Counted from the stretch's first letter, positions 25,107-34,864 are shown. The stretch is DNA of 64,000 nt from JAWMQL01 sp033283165 (GCA_033283165.1 JAWMQL010000005.1:186001-250000), one strand, 5' to 3'. Program-made: numbers and translations. Notes: generated from the letters alone by a model not told the origin.

Positions 25107-26804
25107 CTAGGGCCCCACATACACGACGTTATCCTGTTGCGGGTCCGGCGTGCCGGTTTTCCAGCGCACCGAGCCGAAGGGACGGTCGAGACCGCGCCGG
25201 ATTCGCCTGTCCTGACCCTCGATAATGAAGATATCCACCTTGCGCTGGGCTTCCATATCGGCCTGGGTGAAACGGTCTCGCATGCGCAGGTAATCTGCCC
25301 AGGTCGGGAGATAGTAGCGTTCCGTCCACAGATCCGGTCGTGCGATATCACGGGTGATCGACCAGTTGAACGCGCCATTGCGCAATCTCATACGCCGCAA
25401 ATCCAGCATCGCGTCATAATAGGCACGGGCATTTTCCGGCGCTATCGGGTAATCGACCTCGATCACCACGGGCCCCGAGCGCAAGGTAATGGCCAATCCC
25501 ACCTCGGGCTCGTTAGCCATGGCCACCGACTCCGCGCCGGCCTGATCGATCTCGGGCAGTCGCAGGATCAAGGCCAGTAACGGCAGGGCAAGCAGGAACA
25601 CGCCCGACGCAACGAGTGCCGCCTCTATGGACCAGGTGCTGGCAACGGTTCCCCAGAACCAGGCACCGACTGCGATGCCGCCCGTCAGAGACGAGGAAAA
25701 CAGCGACAGCGCCCGGGCCATGACCCAGCGCGGCGCGGTGAGTTGCACGGAGATGTTGAACAGCGCGATGGTCACCATGGTCGCCCCACCGACCAGGAGC
25801 AGTCCGCTGCAGGTCAGTATCAGGGACCGGCTGAAACCCACGGAAACCAGCGCCAGGCCACCCACGACGGCCAGTACAGACACGGCTTTTTCCACCCCCA
25901 GGTGGCCACGGATGAAGTTGATCGCCAGCGCTCCGGTGACGGCGCCCACGCCGGTGGCGCCCAGCAGGATGCCGAATGTGGCGGCGTCGCCAGCAAGCAG
26001 TTCCTTGGCCACCAGCGGCGCCAATGCCGTGGCGGACGCACCGGCCAGCCCGAATATGAACGACCGGGCCAGAACGGTGCGAATGGGATGGGAGTGCACG
26101 GCGTAGCGCACCCCGGAGACGATGGCACGGGTAATGTGCTCTGGGGGCAACCGGGAGGGAACACTGCCGCGTTTCCACAGGTAAAAAGCCACTATCAGGG
26201 GCAGGTAACCCAGGGCATTCACCGCGAAAGCGGCCTGCGCGCCTGCGGCTAACACGATGAATCCACCGATCGCCGGGCCAAAACTCCTGGCCAGGTTATA
26301 GCTGATGGTGCCCAACGCGATCGCAGCCGGCAGATCCGCCGATTTGACCTGTTCGCCGATGGACGACTGCCAGGCGGGGTTATACAGGGCCACCCCCATT
26401 CCGATCAGGGAGCAGAAGGCAAGCAGCAGCCAGGGGCTGGTCAACTCGAAAAACGCCAGGCCCGACAATATCGACCCGAAAAAAGCCGCAATACCCAGGC
26501 CCAGCATGGCGACCTTGCGTCGATCGAAGGTATCCGCGATAGCCCCGGCGGGAAGCGCCACCAGCATCAGGGGCAACATCATCGCGGTCTGGACAAGTGC
26601 GACCATGTCGGGAGAATTCGTGAGCCGGGTCATTTCCCAGGCCACACCGACGCCCAGGATCAACTGGCCGAAGTTTGAAAGAAAGCTGGCACTCCAGATA
26701 CGGCGAAATACCGGTTCACGCAAGGGCGCGAGTGCCGCACCTTTCGTCGCGGGTTGCGCACCACCGACCTCGCCGTCACCGCTAATATCAGGATCCTGCT
26801 TCAC
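25107..26804 (-). CDS. MFS_3-type transporter with C-terminal soluble domain
   Basis: A 565-residue major facilitator of the MFS_3 type (EntS-like exporters). About twelve membrane helices occupy residues 30-420, with the MFS loop GAIADTFDRRKVAM between helices 2 and 3. The extra C-terminal 130 residues (GPVVIEVDYPIAPENARAYY...) form the soluble domain usual in this subgroup. The substrate is unknown; relatives export siderophores or drugs. It is divergent from the amidohydrolase gene, with an inverted repeat at 26819-26847. Confidence 0.87.
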   Translation of the reverse strand: MKQDPDISGDGEVGGAQPATKGAALAPLREPVFRRIWSASFLSNFGQLILGVGVAWEMTRLTNSPDMVALVQTAMMLPLMLVALPAGAIADTFDRRKVAMLGLGIAAFFGSILSGLAFFELTSPWLLLAFCSLIGMGVALYNPAWQSSIGEQVKSADLPAAIALGTISYNLARSFGPAIGGFIVLAAGAQAAFAVNALGYLPLIVAFYLWKRGSVPSRLPPEHITRAIVSGVRYAVHSHPIRTVLARSFIFGLAGASATALAPLVAKELLAGDAATFGILLGATGVGAVTGALAINFIRGHLGVEKAVSVLAVVGGLALVSVGFSRSLILTCSGLLLVGGATMVTIALFNISVQLTAPRWVMARALSLFSSSLTGGIAVGAWFWGTVASTWSIEAALVASGVFLLALPLLALILRLPEIDQAGAESVAMANEPEVGLAITLRSGPVVIEVDYPIAPENARAYYDAMLDLRRMRLRNGAFNWSITRDIARPDLWTERYYLPTWADYLRMRDRFTQADMEAQRKVDIFIIEGQDRRIRRGLDRPFGSVRWKTGTPDPQQDNVVYVGP

Positions 26805-26818
26805 ACTGATTGCCGTGT

Positions 26819-26847
26819 ACCTTTTGCACTTGTACTGGGGAAAAGGT
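26819..26847. promoter_or_regulatory. Inverted repeat between divergent MFS and amidohydrolase genes
   Basis: ACCTTTT (26819-26825) and AAAAGGT (26841-26847) are perfect 7-bp arms around 15 bases, placed 15 bp before the MFS start. It may be an operator; no regulator gene is adjacent. Confidence 0.35.
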
Positions 26848-26935
26848 GCATTTTACTATGCCTTGATGTGTAGGTACTCAGAATCTGATCGGCGTGACGG
26901 GTTTACTGGCCAGCCGGGTGGGAGCCGTGATCAAC

Positions 26936-27946
26936 ATGACCGCTGAAGAAGCGCCGCTCGACCCCGAGCAACCGATCATCGACGCTCACCTGCATCTCTG
27001 GGACATTTCTCCCGCATCGGGCCCGGCTGAATTTCCCCACCGATTTCTCCTCTCCGACGCCAACCAGACGATTGAACGCAGTGGTCAGCGGATCACTCAC
27101 AGCATATACGTCGAATGTCATGCCATGTATCGCCGGGACGGACCACCGGAAATGCGACCGGTGGGCGAAGTGGAGTTTGCCAATGGCCAGGCGGCAATGA
27201 GCGCCTCCGGCCGGTACGGCGCCTGCCGGATGGCGGAGCGCATCGTGGGCAATGCGGACCTGTCACTGGGGACGGCTGTGAAGCCGGTGCTGGAGGCGCT
27301 TTCAGCCGCAGGCGGGGAGCGATTCTGCGGTGTACGCAACAGAACCGCATTCAGCGCGGCGGGCCTGTTTGGTTCCCCCGGTGACCCGGGCCTGCAGGAC
27401 CGGCTCCGCGACACGCAGTTTCAGGCCGGCGCCCGGATTCTGGCGGATATGGGTCTCTGCCTCGATGTCTGGTGCGTGCACAGGCAACTGGACAGCCTCG
27501 CCGACCTGGCCGATGCCCTGCCCGATCTCTGCATCGTGCTGGATCATATCGGCACACCCGAGTTACGCGGAACGGGCCCGGACCACGTGGCCGAGGTGCA
27601 GGCCGACTGGCGAACGAAAATCAGCCATCTCGCCCTGCGACCCAATGTCGCGATCAAACTGGGGGGCCTGGGCATGGATATCTCAAGGCCCATTGGCAGC
27701 GTGGCGGGCACCGTCTCCTCGGAGACCCTGGCAGACCTGTGGCGCCCCTGGTTCGAATACTGTATCGACGCTTTTTCTCCCCGGCGCTGCATGTTCGAGA
27801 GTAACTTCCCGCCGGATCGCGCGGCGGGCACCTACGGTGCGACCTGGAACGCATTCAAGCGTATCGCCCGCCAGTATTCCGCCGACGAGAAGGAACAGCT
27901 GTTCCGCCAGACCGCCGCAAAAACCTACGGCATCACATCGCTTTAG
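26936..27946 (+). CDS. Amidohydrolase-2 family metal-dependent hydrolase
   Basis: A 336-residue TIM-barrel hydrolase of the amidohydrolase_2 group, related to 2-pyrone-4,6-dicarboxylate lactonase-like enzymes. Visible features are the opening IIDAHLHLWD (HxH), LCIVLDHIGTPE, VAIKLGGLGMD and the late RCMFESNFPPDRA with its conserved Asp. The ATG at 26936 is favoured over upstream GTG codons (26894, 26927). The substrate is unknown. A hairpin terminator follows 40 bp after the stop. Confidence 0.85.
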   Translation: MTAEEAPLDPEQPIIDAHLHLWDISPASGPAEFPHRFLLSDANQTIERSGQRITHSIYVECHAMYRRDGPPEMRPVGEVEFANGQAAMSASGRYGACRMAERIVGNADLSLGTAVKPVLEALSAAGGERFCGVRNRTAFSAAGLFGSPGDPGLQDRLRDTQFQAGARILADMGLCLDVWCVHRQLDSLADLADALPDLCIVLDHIGTPELRGTGPDHVAEVQADWRTKISHLALRPNVAIKLGGLGMDISRPIGSVAGTVSSETLADLWRPWFEYCIDAFSPRRCMFESNFPPDRAAGTYGATWNAFKRIARQYSADEKEQLFRQTAAKTYGITSL

Positions 27947-27985
27947 GCAGCACCAGAATTCCATCCCCGATGATCAGAATCTGCC

Positions 27986-28014
27986 GCACGGGAAGGGCCC
28001 GTGCCCGTAATTTT
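27986..28014 (+). terminator. Putative terminator after the amidohydrolase gene
   Basis: GCACGGG (27986-27992) pairs with CCCGTGC (27998-28004) around a 5-base loop, followed six bases later by TTTT. It ends the amidohydrolase unit before the protease gene. Confidence 0.5.
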
Positions 28015-28202
28015 CAGGCAAATCGAGACACAAAACTCTCCTGCGGGATTGCGTCAGCCAGGGTTGGGGAAAAGAAGATTGACAGCATCCCCGGAAAGGT
28101 TGACAGTTGCCGCCACGCCAGCTTTACCGATGGCGAGATAGTCAGTACTAGCTTCGGTAACGCTGCATCCTCTTGATAAAACTGAACGATGGAGCATTCA
28201 AT

Positions 28203-29033
28203 ATGTTAACCAGCAAATGCAGAGCACTGTGTGCGGCATTGGCGGGCATCGCCTTGTCAATCGCAAACACCGCAATGGCAATAACCCACGGCGAACTGGA
28301 TGGCGACGGCCATCCGGCGGTCGTCCTGATAGTGATGGACGTCGACGGAGGCCCAGCCTTTCGCTGCAGTGGAACCCTCATCGCACCCACCTTCGTGTTG
28401 ACCGCAGGCCACTGCGCGGGGGAACCCGGCGAATTCTCCGGCATTCGCATCTTCACCGAGTCCGACGTGGATAATGGCGACAACAATTATCCATTTGGTG
28501 ACGGCAATAATACGATCAAGGCGGTTGCCTGGGCCTCTCACCCGGAGTATACGAATCAGGCCTTCTTCCTCCACGACGTGGGGATGATCAAGCTGTCCGA
28601 GCCGGTAGATCTCGACGTCCTGCAGTATGGCCAACTACCTAATCCTGACAGTAACGATCTGATCAAAAAAGGCCGGAAGAAAAGCCGCTTTACCTCGGTC
28701 GGTTATGGACTGCAGCGCATCACCTCCGACCCCACCGGGAATGCCCCCTTTTCAGGGCTTCGTATAAGAATGTTCTCCAACCCGTGGTTGGTGCAGTCCA
28801 ATACGCCGGGCTTTACCGGTGATTTTTCCTTGCTGCTGTCCAACAATGCCGCCACGGGGGGAACCTGCTTTGGTGACTCCGGCGGGCCGAACTTTATCGG
28901 CGATAGCATGATTGTCGCCGGGGTGACCTCGTTTGGCCTGAACGGTTCCTGCGGCGGTACCGGCGGTGTGTTCCGCGTTGATCGGCAAAATGTACTGGAT
29001 TTCATAAACAATTTCATATCCAGCCATCCCTGA
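28203..29033 (+). CDS. Secreted trypsin-like serine protease
   Basis: A 276-residue S1-family protease with a signal peptide ending near NTAMA. The catalytic triad is visible: His in LTAGHC, Asp in LHDVGMIKL, Ser in GTCFGDSGGPN. Cys pairs fit S1 disulfides. There is little or no propeptide, so activation may not need much processing. The ATG at 28203 is chosen because GGAGC (28191-28195) lies upstream; the in-frame TTG at 28173 is less likely. A strong hairpin follows at 29050-29077. Confidence 0.9.
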   Translation: MLTSKCRALCAALAGIALSIANTAMAITHGELDGDGHPAVVLIVMDVDGGPAFRCSGTLIAPTFVLTAGHCAGEPGEFSGIRIFTESDVDNGDNNYPFGDGNNTIKAVAWASHPEYTNQAFFLHDVGMIKLSEPVDLDVLQYGQLPNPDSNDLIKKGRKKSRFTSVGYGLQRITSDPTGNAPFSGLRIRMFSNPWLVQSNTPGFTGDFSLLLSNNAATGGTCFGDSGGPNFIGDSMIVAGVTSFGLNGSCGGTGGVFRVDRQNVLDFINNFISSHP

Positions 29034-29049
29034 CACCTGCCAAAGGGGT

Positions 29050-29077
29050 CCTGTGCGGGTGTTTACACTCGCACAGG
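29050..29077. terminator. Strong hairpin after the protease gene
   Basis: CCTGTGCG (29050-29057) pairs perfectly with CGCACAGG (29070-29077), and the inner bases GTGT/ACAC extend the stem. No T-run follows, so it may act as an RNA 3' stabiliser rather than a classical terminator. Confidence 0.45.
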
Positions 29078-29145
29078 CTCTCCCGATAAAACGGCAAGAC
29101 CCCTGTCGCAGTGAAATCCCGCGCCAGCGCGAGTAGAATCCCGCG

Positions 29146-30951
29146 ATGCGACACGGCAGCTACGACAGCGATCCAGACACCAGAATCAACTGGCGCATCA
29201 TCCGGCACCTGATTCCCTACCTGCTGGAGTCTCGCTACCGCGTGGCCCTGGCCATGGCCTGCCTGCTGCTCGCCAAGGGCGCTATCCTGCTGATTCCCTT
29301 CCTGCTGAAGTACCTGGTCGACTCGCTGGAACAGCAGGATCTGCAGAGCGTGGCTCCGGCCCTGCTCATGGGGCTGGTACTCGCCTACGGTGCCGCACGC
29401 TTCTCGAACGTGTTCTTTGCCGAACTGCGCGATACGATCTTCGGCAAGGTGACCGAGCGGGCCATGCGCCGCATCGGCCTGCAGGTATTCCGTCACGTGC
29501 ATGCGCTGGACCTGGAATTCCACCTGAACAGGCGCACGGGCGGATTGGCCCGTGATATCGAGCGCGGCATAACGGGCATCAGCTTCCTGATGCGATTTTT
29601 CGTTTTCAACATTGCGCCTACCCTGTTCGAGATCGCGATGGTCGTGGGCATCCTGCTGTTCAACTACGGGATCAGTTTCGCCCTGATCACGTTGGTGTCT
29701 GTCAGTGCCTACGGCCTGTTTTCCCTGCGCGCAACGGAGTGGCGCACTCAGTTTGTGCGCGAAATGAATGCCGCGGACTCGGCTTCCAATACCCGTGCGG
29801 TCGACAGCCTGCTCAATTTCGAGACAGTGAAGTACTTCACCAACGAGGAGTTCGAGGCCCGGCGCTACGATCGCGAACTGGCGAACTGGGAGCTGGCGCG
29901 GCGGCGCAACCGCCTGTCCCTGTTCGGCCTGAACGGCGGCCAGGCGCTGATCATCGCGATTGCCCAGACCAGCATGATCGGTCTCGCAGCCTGGCAGGTA
30001 CGTGAGGACATACTCACACTGGGCGATTTCATCCTGATCAACCAGTTCATGATCCAGCTGTTCCTGCCGCTGAACTTCCTCGGTTTCGTGTTTCGCGAGA
30101 TCAAGGGCTCGATGGCCAATATCGAAGCCCTGTTCACACTGATGGCGGTCAAGCCCGGGGTGGTGGATGCCCCTGACGCCAGGCCCCTGGCAGTTGGCGC
30201 GGGTCGCATCGATTTCGAGCACCTGGACTTCGGTTACAGCGCCGACCGCACCATCCTGCGCGATGTGAGCTTTTCGGTAGCGGCCGGCCACAAGGTGGCC
30301 GTGGTTGGTGCCAGCGGGGCGGGCAAATCCACCCTGGTCAAGTTGCTGTTCAGGTTCTACGACCCGGACGGCGGCCGCATACTGGTGGACGGGCAGGACA
30401 TTCGGCAGGTGACCCAGGCTTCACTGCGCCGGGCAATCGGCATCGTCCCCCAGGATACGGTGCTGTTCAACGACAGCATCTTCGAGAATGTCCGCTACGG
30501 CAACCCGGAAGCCGACGACGACCGGGTGCGCGAGGCTATCCGCCTGGCACACCTCGATGCCTTTATCGCGGCCCTGCCCCGCGGCGCCGACACGCTGGTG
30601 GGCGAGCGCGGTTTGAAGCTCTCGGGGGGTGAGAAACAGCGCGTTTCAATCGCCCGCACCATCCTCAAGCGCCCCCCCATCCTGGTCTTCGACGAAGCGA
30701 CCTCCTCACTGGACAGCAAATCAGAGCGGGCCATTCTCTCCGCGCTGCGGGAAATATCCAGGGACCACACCAGCCTGGTCATCGCCCACCGCCTGTCCAC
30801 CGTGGTCGACGCGGACACCATCGTGGTGCTGGATGATGGCAGGGTGGTCGAGAGCGGTTCACACCGGGAACTGTTGAACCATGGAGGACGCTACGCAGAG
30901 CTCTGGCGGGCGCAGCAGAAGCAGCTTGATGGGCAGGCGGACAGCGATTAG
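29146..30951 (+). CDS. Atm1/HMT-type ABC exporter (fused permease and ATPase)
   Basis: A 601-residue half-transporter: about six membrane helices in residues 35-320, then the ATPase with Walker A GASGAGKST, Q-loop GIVPQDTVLFNDSI, signature LSGGEKQR and Walker B ILVFDEATSS. The N-terminal pattern (LIPYLL...LLLAKGAILLIPFLLKYLVD) and LNRRTGGLARDIERG match the Atm1/HMT1 group, which exports glutathione-linked sulfur or metal conjugates from the cytoplasm. It works as a homodimer in the inner membrane. The DUF3237 gene lies 49 bp downstream. Confidence 0.92.
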   Translation: MRHGSYDSDPDTRINWRIIRHLIPYLLESRYRVALAMACLLLAKGAILLIPFLLKYLVDSLEQQDLQSVAPALLMGLVLAYGAARFSNVFFAELRDTIFGKVTERAMRRIGLQVFRHVHALDLEFHLNRRTGGLARDIERGITGISFLMRFFVFNIAPTLFEIAMVVGILLFNYGISFALITLVSVSAYGLFSLRATEWRTQFVREMNAADSASNTRAVDSLLNFETVKYFTNEEFEARRYDRELANWELARRRNRLSLFGLNGGQALIIAIAQTSMIGLAAWQVREDILTLGDFILINQFMIQLFLPLNFLGFVFREIKGSMANIEALFTLMAVKPGVVDAPDARPLAVGAGRIDFEHLDFGYSADRTILRDVSFSVAAGHKVAVVGASGAGKSTLVKLLFRFYDPDGGRILVDGQDIRQVTQASLRRAIGIVPQDTVLFNDSIFENVRYGNPEADDDRVREAIRLAHLDAFIAALPRGADTLVGERGLKLSGGEKQRVSIARTILKRPPILVFDEATSSLDSKSERAILSALREISRDHTSLVIAHRLSTVVDADTIVVLDDGRVVESGSHRELLNHGGRYAELWRAQQKQLDGQADSD

Positions 30952-31000
30952 TCTGCACCGATTATCAGCGGCACGTTGTCCAGGGACGGGAACACTAAAC

Positions 31001-31447
31001 ATGAAGCCATACATACCGGGCGCCGAGGCCGTGTTCGCACTCCATGTGCTGTGTGATCCACCGACCCCGATCGGTGCCATGCAGGGCGGTAACGGCCTCA
31101 TGATCCCCATCACCGGCGGCAGCGTCAGTGGCGACCGCCTTCGCGGCGAGGTCATGCCGGGGGGAGCCGACTGGGCGGTCATGCACGACGATGGCCTGGC
31201 GATAGTGAATGCCCGTTACGCCATCAAGGCCGATGACGGCACCATCATCCAGGTGTTCAACGCGGGCAGGAATCGGATTGACCGGAGCAGCACGGACACC
31301 ATGCCCGTCCAGTTGACCACGCCCCGTTTTATCGCACCTGATGGGCCTCACCAGTGGCTCAATGAGGGCGTCTATGTCGGGACCCTGCTCCCCGACCTGT
31401 CCGGCGACGGGTTGGCGGTCGATATCGTCATCTTCAGGATGGTGTAG
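31001..31447 (+). CDS. DUF3237 family protein
   Basis: A 148-residue protein with the DUF3237 pattern: MIPITGGSVSGDRLRGEVMP followed by GGADWAVMHDDG, and the closing WLNEGVYVGTL. The family is a small beta barrel often found next to hydrolases of aromatic or lipid catabolism; biochemical function is unknown. The ATG at 31001 starts the conserved part; the frame's upstream extension overlaps the ABC gene. The CocE hydrolase gene begins 7 bp downstream, so they are likely one operon. Confidence 0.85.
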   Translation: MKPYIPGAEAVFALHVLCDPPTPIGAMQGGNGLMIPITGGSVSGDRLRGEVMPGGADWAVMHDDGLAIVNARYAIKADDGTIIQVFNAGRNRIDRSSTDTMPVQLTTPRFIAPDGPHQWLNEGVYVGTLLPDLSGDGLAVDIVIFRMV

Positions 31448-31454
31448 GCCAACG

Positions 31455-33098
31455 GTGTCGGCTCAGGGACTGTTGCGCCGGCTGCTGGGGAAACTGCTCC
31501 AGCTGCCGCCCCGGGGCACAGGCAGTATCCAGATCGACAGGGATATTCCCGTTCCCATGCGCGACGGGGTGGTCCTCATGGCGGACCACTACTACGGCGG
31601 GCAGCGACCAGCCGGACCGGTCGTGCTGATTCGCAGCTCCTATGGCCGGGGCAAGCTGTTCGGCTTGATCGCCGGCTTGCTGGCGGAACGCGGTTTCCAG
31701 GTACTGGCACAGAGTGTCCGAGGCACGACGGGGTCGGGTGGCAAGCTGGACCCGATGCGCCAGGAGCAGGCGGACGGCGCGGATACCGTGGACTGGGTTC
31801 GCGCCCGGCCCTGGTTCACCGGCAAGCTGTTCACCTTCGGCCCGAGTTATCTCGGCAATGTGCAATGGGCCATCGCCAACGGGTCCGGCGACAAACTCGA
31901 CGGCCTGGTGCAGATGATGACCCTGTCCAACTTCCGCGACGAAACGCTCGGCTCCGGAGGATTCACCCTCGCCGGTTCGCTGGGCTGGACCCAGCTCATG
32001 CAGGGACTGGCGGGGAACGAGGCCGACCTGAAAAGAGCGCGGCCCCGGCCGGGCGATCTCGATCACGTGTTCTCGCATTTGCCCCTGGGGACGATAGACC
32101 AGGCGGCTTTCGGCACAACCGTCACCTGGTGGCGGGACTGGGTGAGGCACGACGATCCGGAAGATCCCTGGTGGCACGCGATCGATCACGGGCCCGCAGT
32201 GGCGGAACTCCGTGCACCGGTGACGATGGTCGCGGGCTGGCAGGATATTTTCCTGCCTTTCCAGCTCAAGGATTTTGAAGCGCGACAGGCGGCGGGCCGG
32301 GACACCTGGATCACGATCGGACCGTGGAATCACTCCGCGCCTGGCGGCATGGTGGAAGGCCTGCGCCAGGCCATCACCTTTTTTTCCGCCCTGGCAGCGC
32401 AGCGAAGGCCATTCCCGGATCGCGACCGGGTCAGGCTCTTCCTGCAGGGTGCCGGTGTCTGGCGCGACTATCCCAGCTGGCCACCTCCCGGCGGGCAATC
32501 GATCCACCTGTTTCTCGGCTCAGGCGGCATCCTGTCGGACTCGGCACCGGACGAGGAGGCCAGCGACGGCTATACCTATGACCCGGCGGACCCAACACCC
32601 GCGATCCACGGACCACAGGTCATGGGCGGCAAGAGAGTGCGCGACATGAAAGCCCTCGAGGAGAGGGCTGACACTCTCGTCTACACGGGTGCGGCCCTGG
32701 CTCGCGACCTCGACGCGATCGGCCCGGTGCAGGCTGAACTCTTCATTCGCTCTGACCGGGACCACACTGACTTCTACGTTTGCCTGTGTGACGTCGACAA
32801 AAAGGGGCGCTCACTGCAGGTCGTCGACGGCTATGTCCGCCTGCGGCCCGGCAAGCCGGCACTGGACGCCTCGGGGGTACGCGAGGTCACCATTGACTGC
32901 TGGCCGACGGCCTATCGATTCAAGCGCGGTCACAAGCTGCGGCTGATCGTGGCCAGTGGCGCCCACCCCCGGTACGCACGCAACCTGGGCACTGGCGAGC
33001 CGCTGGCTACCGCGACGACCATGGTGCCGGCGCAGCAGGAGATCCTGCAGGGTGGACGCTACCCGTCCTCGGTCTGTTTGCGGGGCACATCGCCGTAA
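31455..33098 (+). CDS. CocE/NonD-family serine hydrolase
   Basis: A 547-residue alpha/beta hydrolase of the CocE/NonD family, including X-Pro dipeptidyl-peptidase-like acylases and esterases. The N-terminal PMRDGVVLMADHYYG and the nucleophile motif GPSYLGN in FTFGPSYLGNVQWA are typical; the C-terminal 230 residues form the jelly-roll PepX_C domain (ELFIRSDRDHTDFYVCLCDVD). It starts with GTG at 31455, 7 bp after DUF3237. Its last 40 bp overlap the convergent TetR gene. Confidence 0.86.
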   Translation: MSAQGLLRRLLGKLLQLPPRGTGSIQIDRDIPVPMRDGVVLMADHYYGGQRPAGPVVLIRSSYGRGKLFGLIAGLLAERGFQVLAQSVRGTTGSGGKLDPMRQEQADGADTVDWVRARPWFTGKLFTFGPSYLGNVQWAIANGSGDKLDGLVQMMTLSNFRDETLGSGGFTLAGSLGWTQLMQGLAGNEADLKRARPRPGDLDHVFSHLPLGTIDQAAFGTTVTWWRDWVRHDDPEDPWWHAIDHGPAVAELRAPVTMVAGWQDIFLPFQLKDFEARQAAGRDTWITIGPWNHSAPGGMVEGLRQAITFFSALAAQRRPFPDRDRVRLFLQGAGVWRDYPSWPPPGGQSIHLFLGSGGILSDSAPDEEASDGYTYDPADPTPAIHGPQVMGGKRVRDMKALEERADTLVYTGAALARDLDAIGPVQAELFIRSDRDHTDFYVCLCDVDKKGRSLQVVDGYVRLRPGKPALDASGVREVTIDCWPTAYRFKRGHKLRLIVASGAHPRYARNLGTGEPLATATTMVPAQQEILQGGRYPSSVCLRGTSP

Positions 33099-33697
33099 AG
33101 CAATCGCAAATAATTGCGATACTGCTTCAGTTGATTGACCAGCACGTACTTATCGTCGAGTACCCGCGACAGGATAATGCCTCCCTCAATCACCGAGCTG
33201 AGCATATCCGCCAAGGTATCCAGGTCGACCTCGATCGCCGCCTCCCGGGTTTGCTCAATCTTAAGCAACTGCGCGCGGAACAGCCTGCGCCAATCGAGGG
33301 TTCCGCCCGCCAGCAGCGCCTTGATGTCCTCATCGAACAACTGGCTGGCATAGGTGTAGGACGCCACCAGGCAACCCGGGTGCACATAGGTCATGTTTTC
33401 CATCGCCTCAGCCAACAGGTTGACGAAGATCAACATCTGCTGCAATGGGTCCTCGCTCAGGGTATGAGCTCGCTCAAACAGGGACTCAAAGACATCCCGG
33501 TCAGCTTCCAGGTAGCGTTCGATGAGCCCGCGGGCCAGGTCGTCCCGACCGCTGAAATGGTAGAAAAAACCGCCCTTGGTAATGTGCGCGCCCTCGAGCA
33601 CTTCGTCAATTGACACGCCCGAGAATCCCTTTTGCAGCACCAGTTGCTCGGCCACCGCCAGGATTTTTTCGCGTCGATCCTCCCCTCGTTTGGCCAT
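33059..33697 (-). CDS. TetR-family transcriptional regulator
   Basis: A 212-residue TetR regulator. The N-terminal helix-turn-helix is clear (EKILAVAEQLVLQKGFSGVS, then TKGGFFYHFSGRDDLA). The C-terminal domain carries MTYVHPGCLVASYTYASQL, a pattern of the YcdC/AcrR-like C-terminal group with a Cys that could respond to electrophiles. It is tail-to-tail with the CocE gene (40-bp overlap) and divergent from the homocysteine methyltransferase homologue. A palindrome 27 bp upstream of its start is a likely operator. Confidence 0.9.
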   Translation of the reverse strand: MAKRGEDRREKILAVAEQLVLQKGFSGVSIDEVLEGAHITKGGFFYHFSGRDDLARGLIERYLEADRDVFESLFERAHTLSEDPLQQMLIFVNLLAEAMENMTYVHPGCLVASYTYASQLFDEDIKALLAGGTLDWRRLFRAQLLKIEQTREAAIEVDLDTLADMLSSVIEGGIILSRVLDDKYVLVNQLKQYRNYLRLLYGDVPRKQTEDG

Positions 33698-33723
33698 AAT
33701 GCACCTATCTAATGCCGCGGTTA

Positions 33724-33740
33724 CTGTACCTCGAGTACAG
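33724..33740. promoter_or_regulatory. Palindromic TetR operator candidate
   Basis: CTGTAC (33724-33729) and GTACAG (33735-33740) are perfect 6-bp arms around five bases, between the TetR gene and the methyltransferase gene. Size and place fit TetR autoregulation. Confidence 0.5.
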
Positions 33741-33916
33741 CTTAGCCGCTCCCGGGTGATTTTAAACCCGCCACCTTCCCGATTACCCCACCTATCCCGT
33801 TGATAAAGCTGAAGAAATTCGATCAGTTACGAAAAGCACCCGGAGTTCACTATCCCTCCAAGGCTGCCGGTAATAAGCTTTCACCACGTCAGCAACCACT
33901 GCCCGGAGGCATCGAG

Positions 33917-34864
33917 ATGACACGCTATCGCACCAATCTTCCCCAACTCAGTGACAAACTGTTTCTCACCGATGGCGGCCTGGAGACGACCATGATATTT
34001 CACCATGGCATCGACCTGCCAGAGTTCGCCGCCTTCGACCTGCTGTCCTCCCCCACGAGCCAACGGACGCTGCTGGAATACTACGAGAGCTACGCCAAAC
34101 TTGCCCGAGATAACGGCCTGGGCTTTATCTTCGAGAGCGTCACCTGGCGCGCAGGCCCCGACTGGCTGCGAAAAACGGGTTACCCAGAGAATGCCCTGGC
34201 CAGGATCTGCAGCGACTCCATCGAACTACTGCTGCCCCTGCGGGACAAGTACCAGAACGAGAATTCACCGATGGTGATCAGCGGTCAGCTGGGTCCACGG
34301 GGCGACGGATACAACCCTGAGGGGCTCATGTCCGCAGAGGAGGCACAGGCCTACCACAGCCGCCAGGTCGATGCGTTGGCAGCCACGGAAGCCGACATGA
34401 TCTCCGCCCTGACGCTGAATTACACCGGTGAGGCCATCGGTATCGCGCGAGCAGCCGAGGACGCGGGCCTGCCCTGCGTGCTGTCTTTCACCGTGGAAAC
34501 AGACGGCAGGCTGCCGACCGGCCAATCGCTGGCCGACGCCATCGCGGAAGTGGATGCCGCGACGAACGCCTCGCCCGCCTACTACATGATCAACTGTGCG
34601 CATACGAGCCATTTCGTTGACGTGCTGGACGATTCGGACTGGGTCAGGCGCGTACGAGCGGTCCGCGCCAACGCCTCCTGCCTGAGTCACGCAGAACTGG
34701 ATGAGAGCGAGACACTGGACGACGGCGACCCGGTGGCATTCGGGGTTGAGCACTTCCACCTGCGCCAGCGGTTTCCCCACATCAATGTCCTGGGCGGTTG
34801 CTGCGGCACCGACATTCGGCACATCCGGGCGCTGGTGGACACCACGCTGAGGGCTGTCGCGTGA
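33917..34864 (+). CDS. Homocysteine S-methyltransferase family protein
   Basis: A 315-residue member of the MmuM/BHMT-type family that transfers a methyl group to homocysteine or a related thiol in a zinc-dependent TIM barrel. It opens with LFLTDGGLETTMIFH; zinc ligands are the Cys in MINCAH and the pair in GGCCGTD. GGAGG (33905-33909) lies seven bases before the ATG at 33917, which excludes the longer frame from 33800. The methyl donor is not evident. The stop overlaps the next gene's GTG start. Confidence 0.87.
   Translation: MTRYRTNLPQLSDKLFLTDGGLETTMIFHHGIDLPEFAAFDLLSSPTSQRTLLEYYESYAKLARDNGLGFIFESVTWRAGPDWLRKTGYPENALARICSDSIELLLPLRDKYQNENSPMVISGQLGPRGDGYNPEGLMSAEEAQAYHSRQVDALAATEADMISALTLNYTGEAIGIARAAEDAGLPCVLSFTVETDGRLPTGQSLADAIAEVDAATNASPAYYMINCAHTSHFVDVLDDSDWVRRVRAVRANASCLSHAELDESETLDDGDPVAFGVEHFHLRQRFPHINVLGGCCGTDIRHIRALVDTTLRAVA

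Noticed and set aside
27970..28176. A 68-residue plus-strand frame after the amidohydrolase
   Set aside because: It contains the terminator hairpin at 27986-28014 and has no recognisable protein features.
29014..30291. A 425-residue minus-strand open frame
   Set aside because: It is antisense to the ABC exporter with all its motifs; composition is rich in Gln, His and Val typical of a shadow frame.
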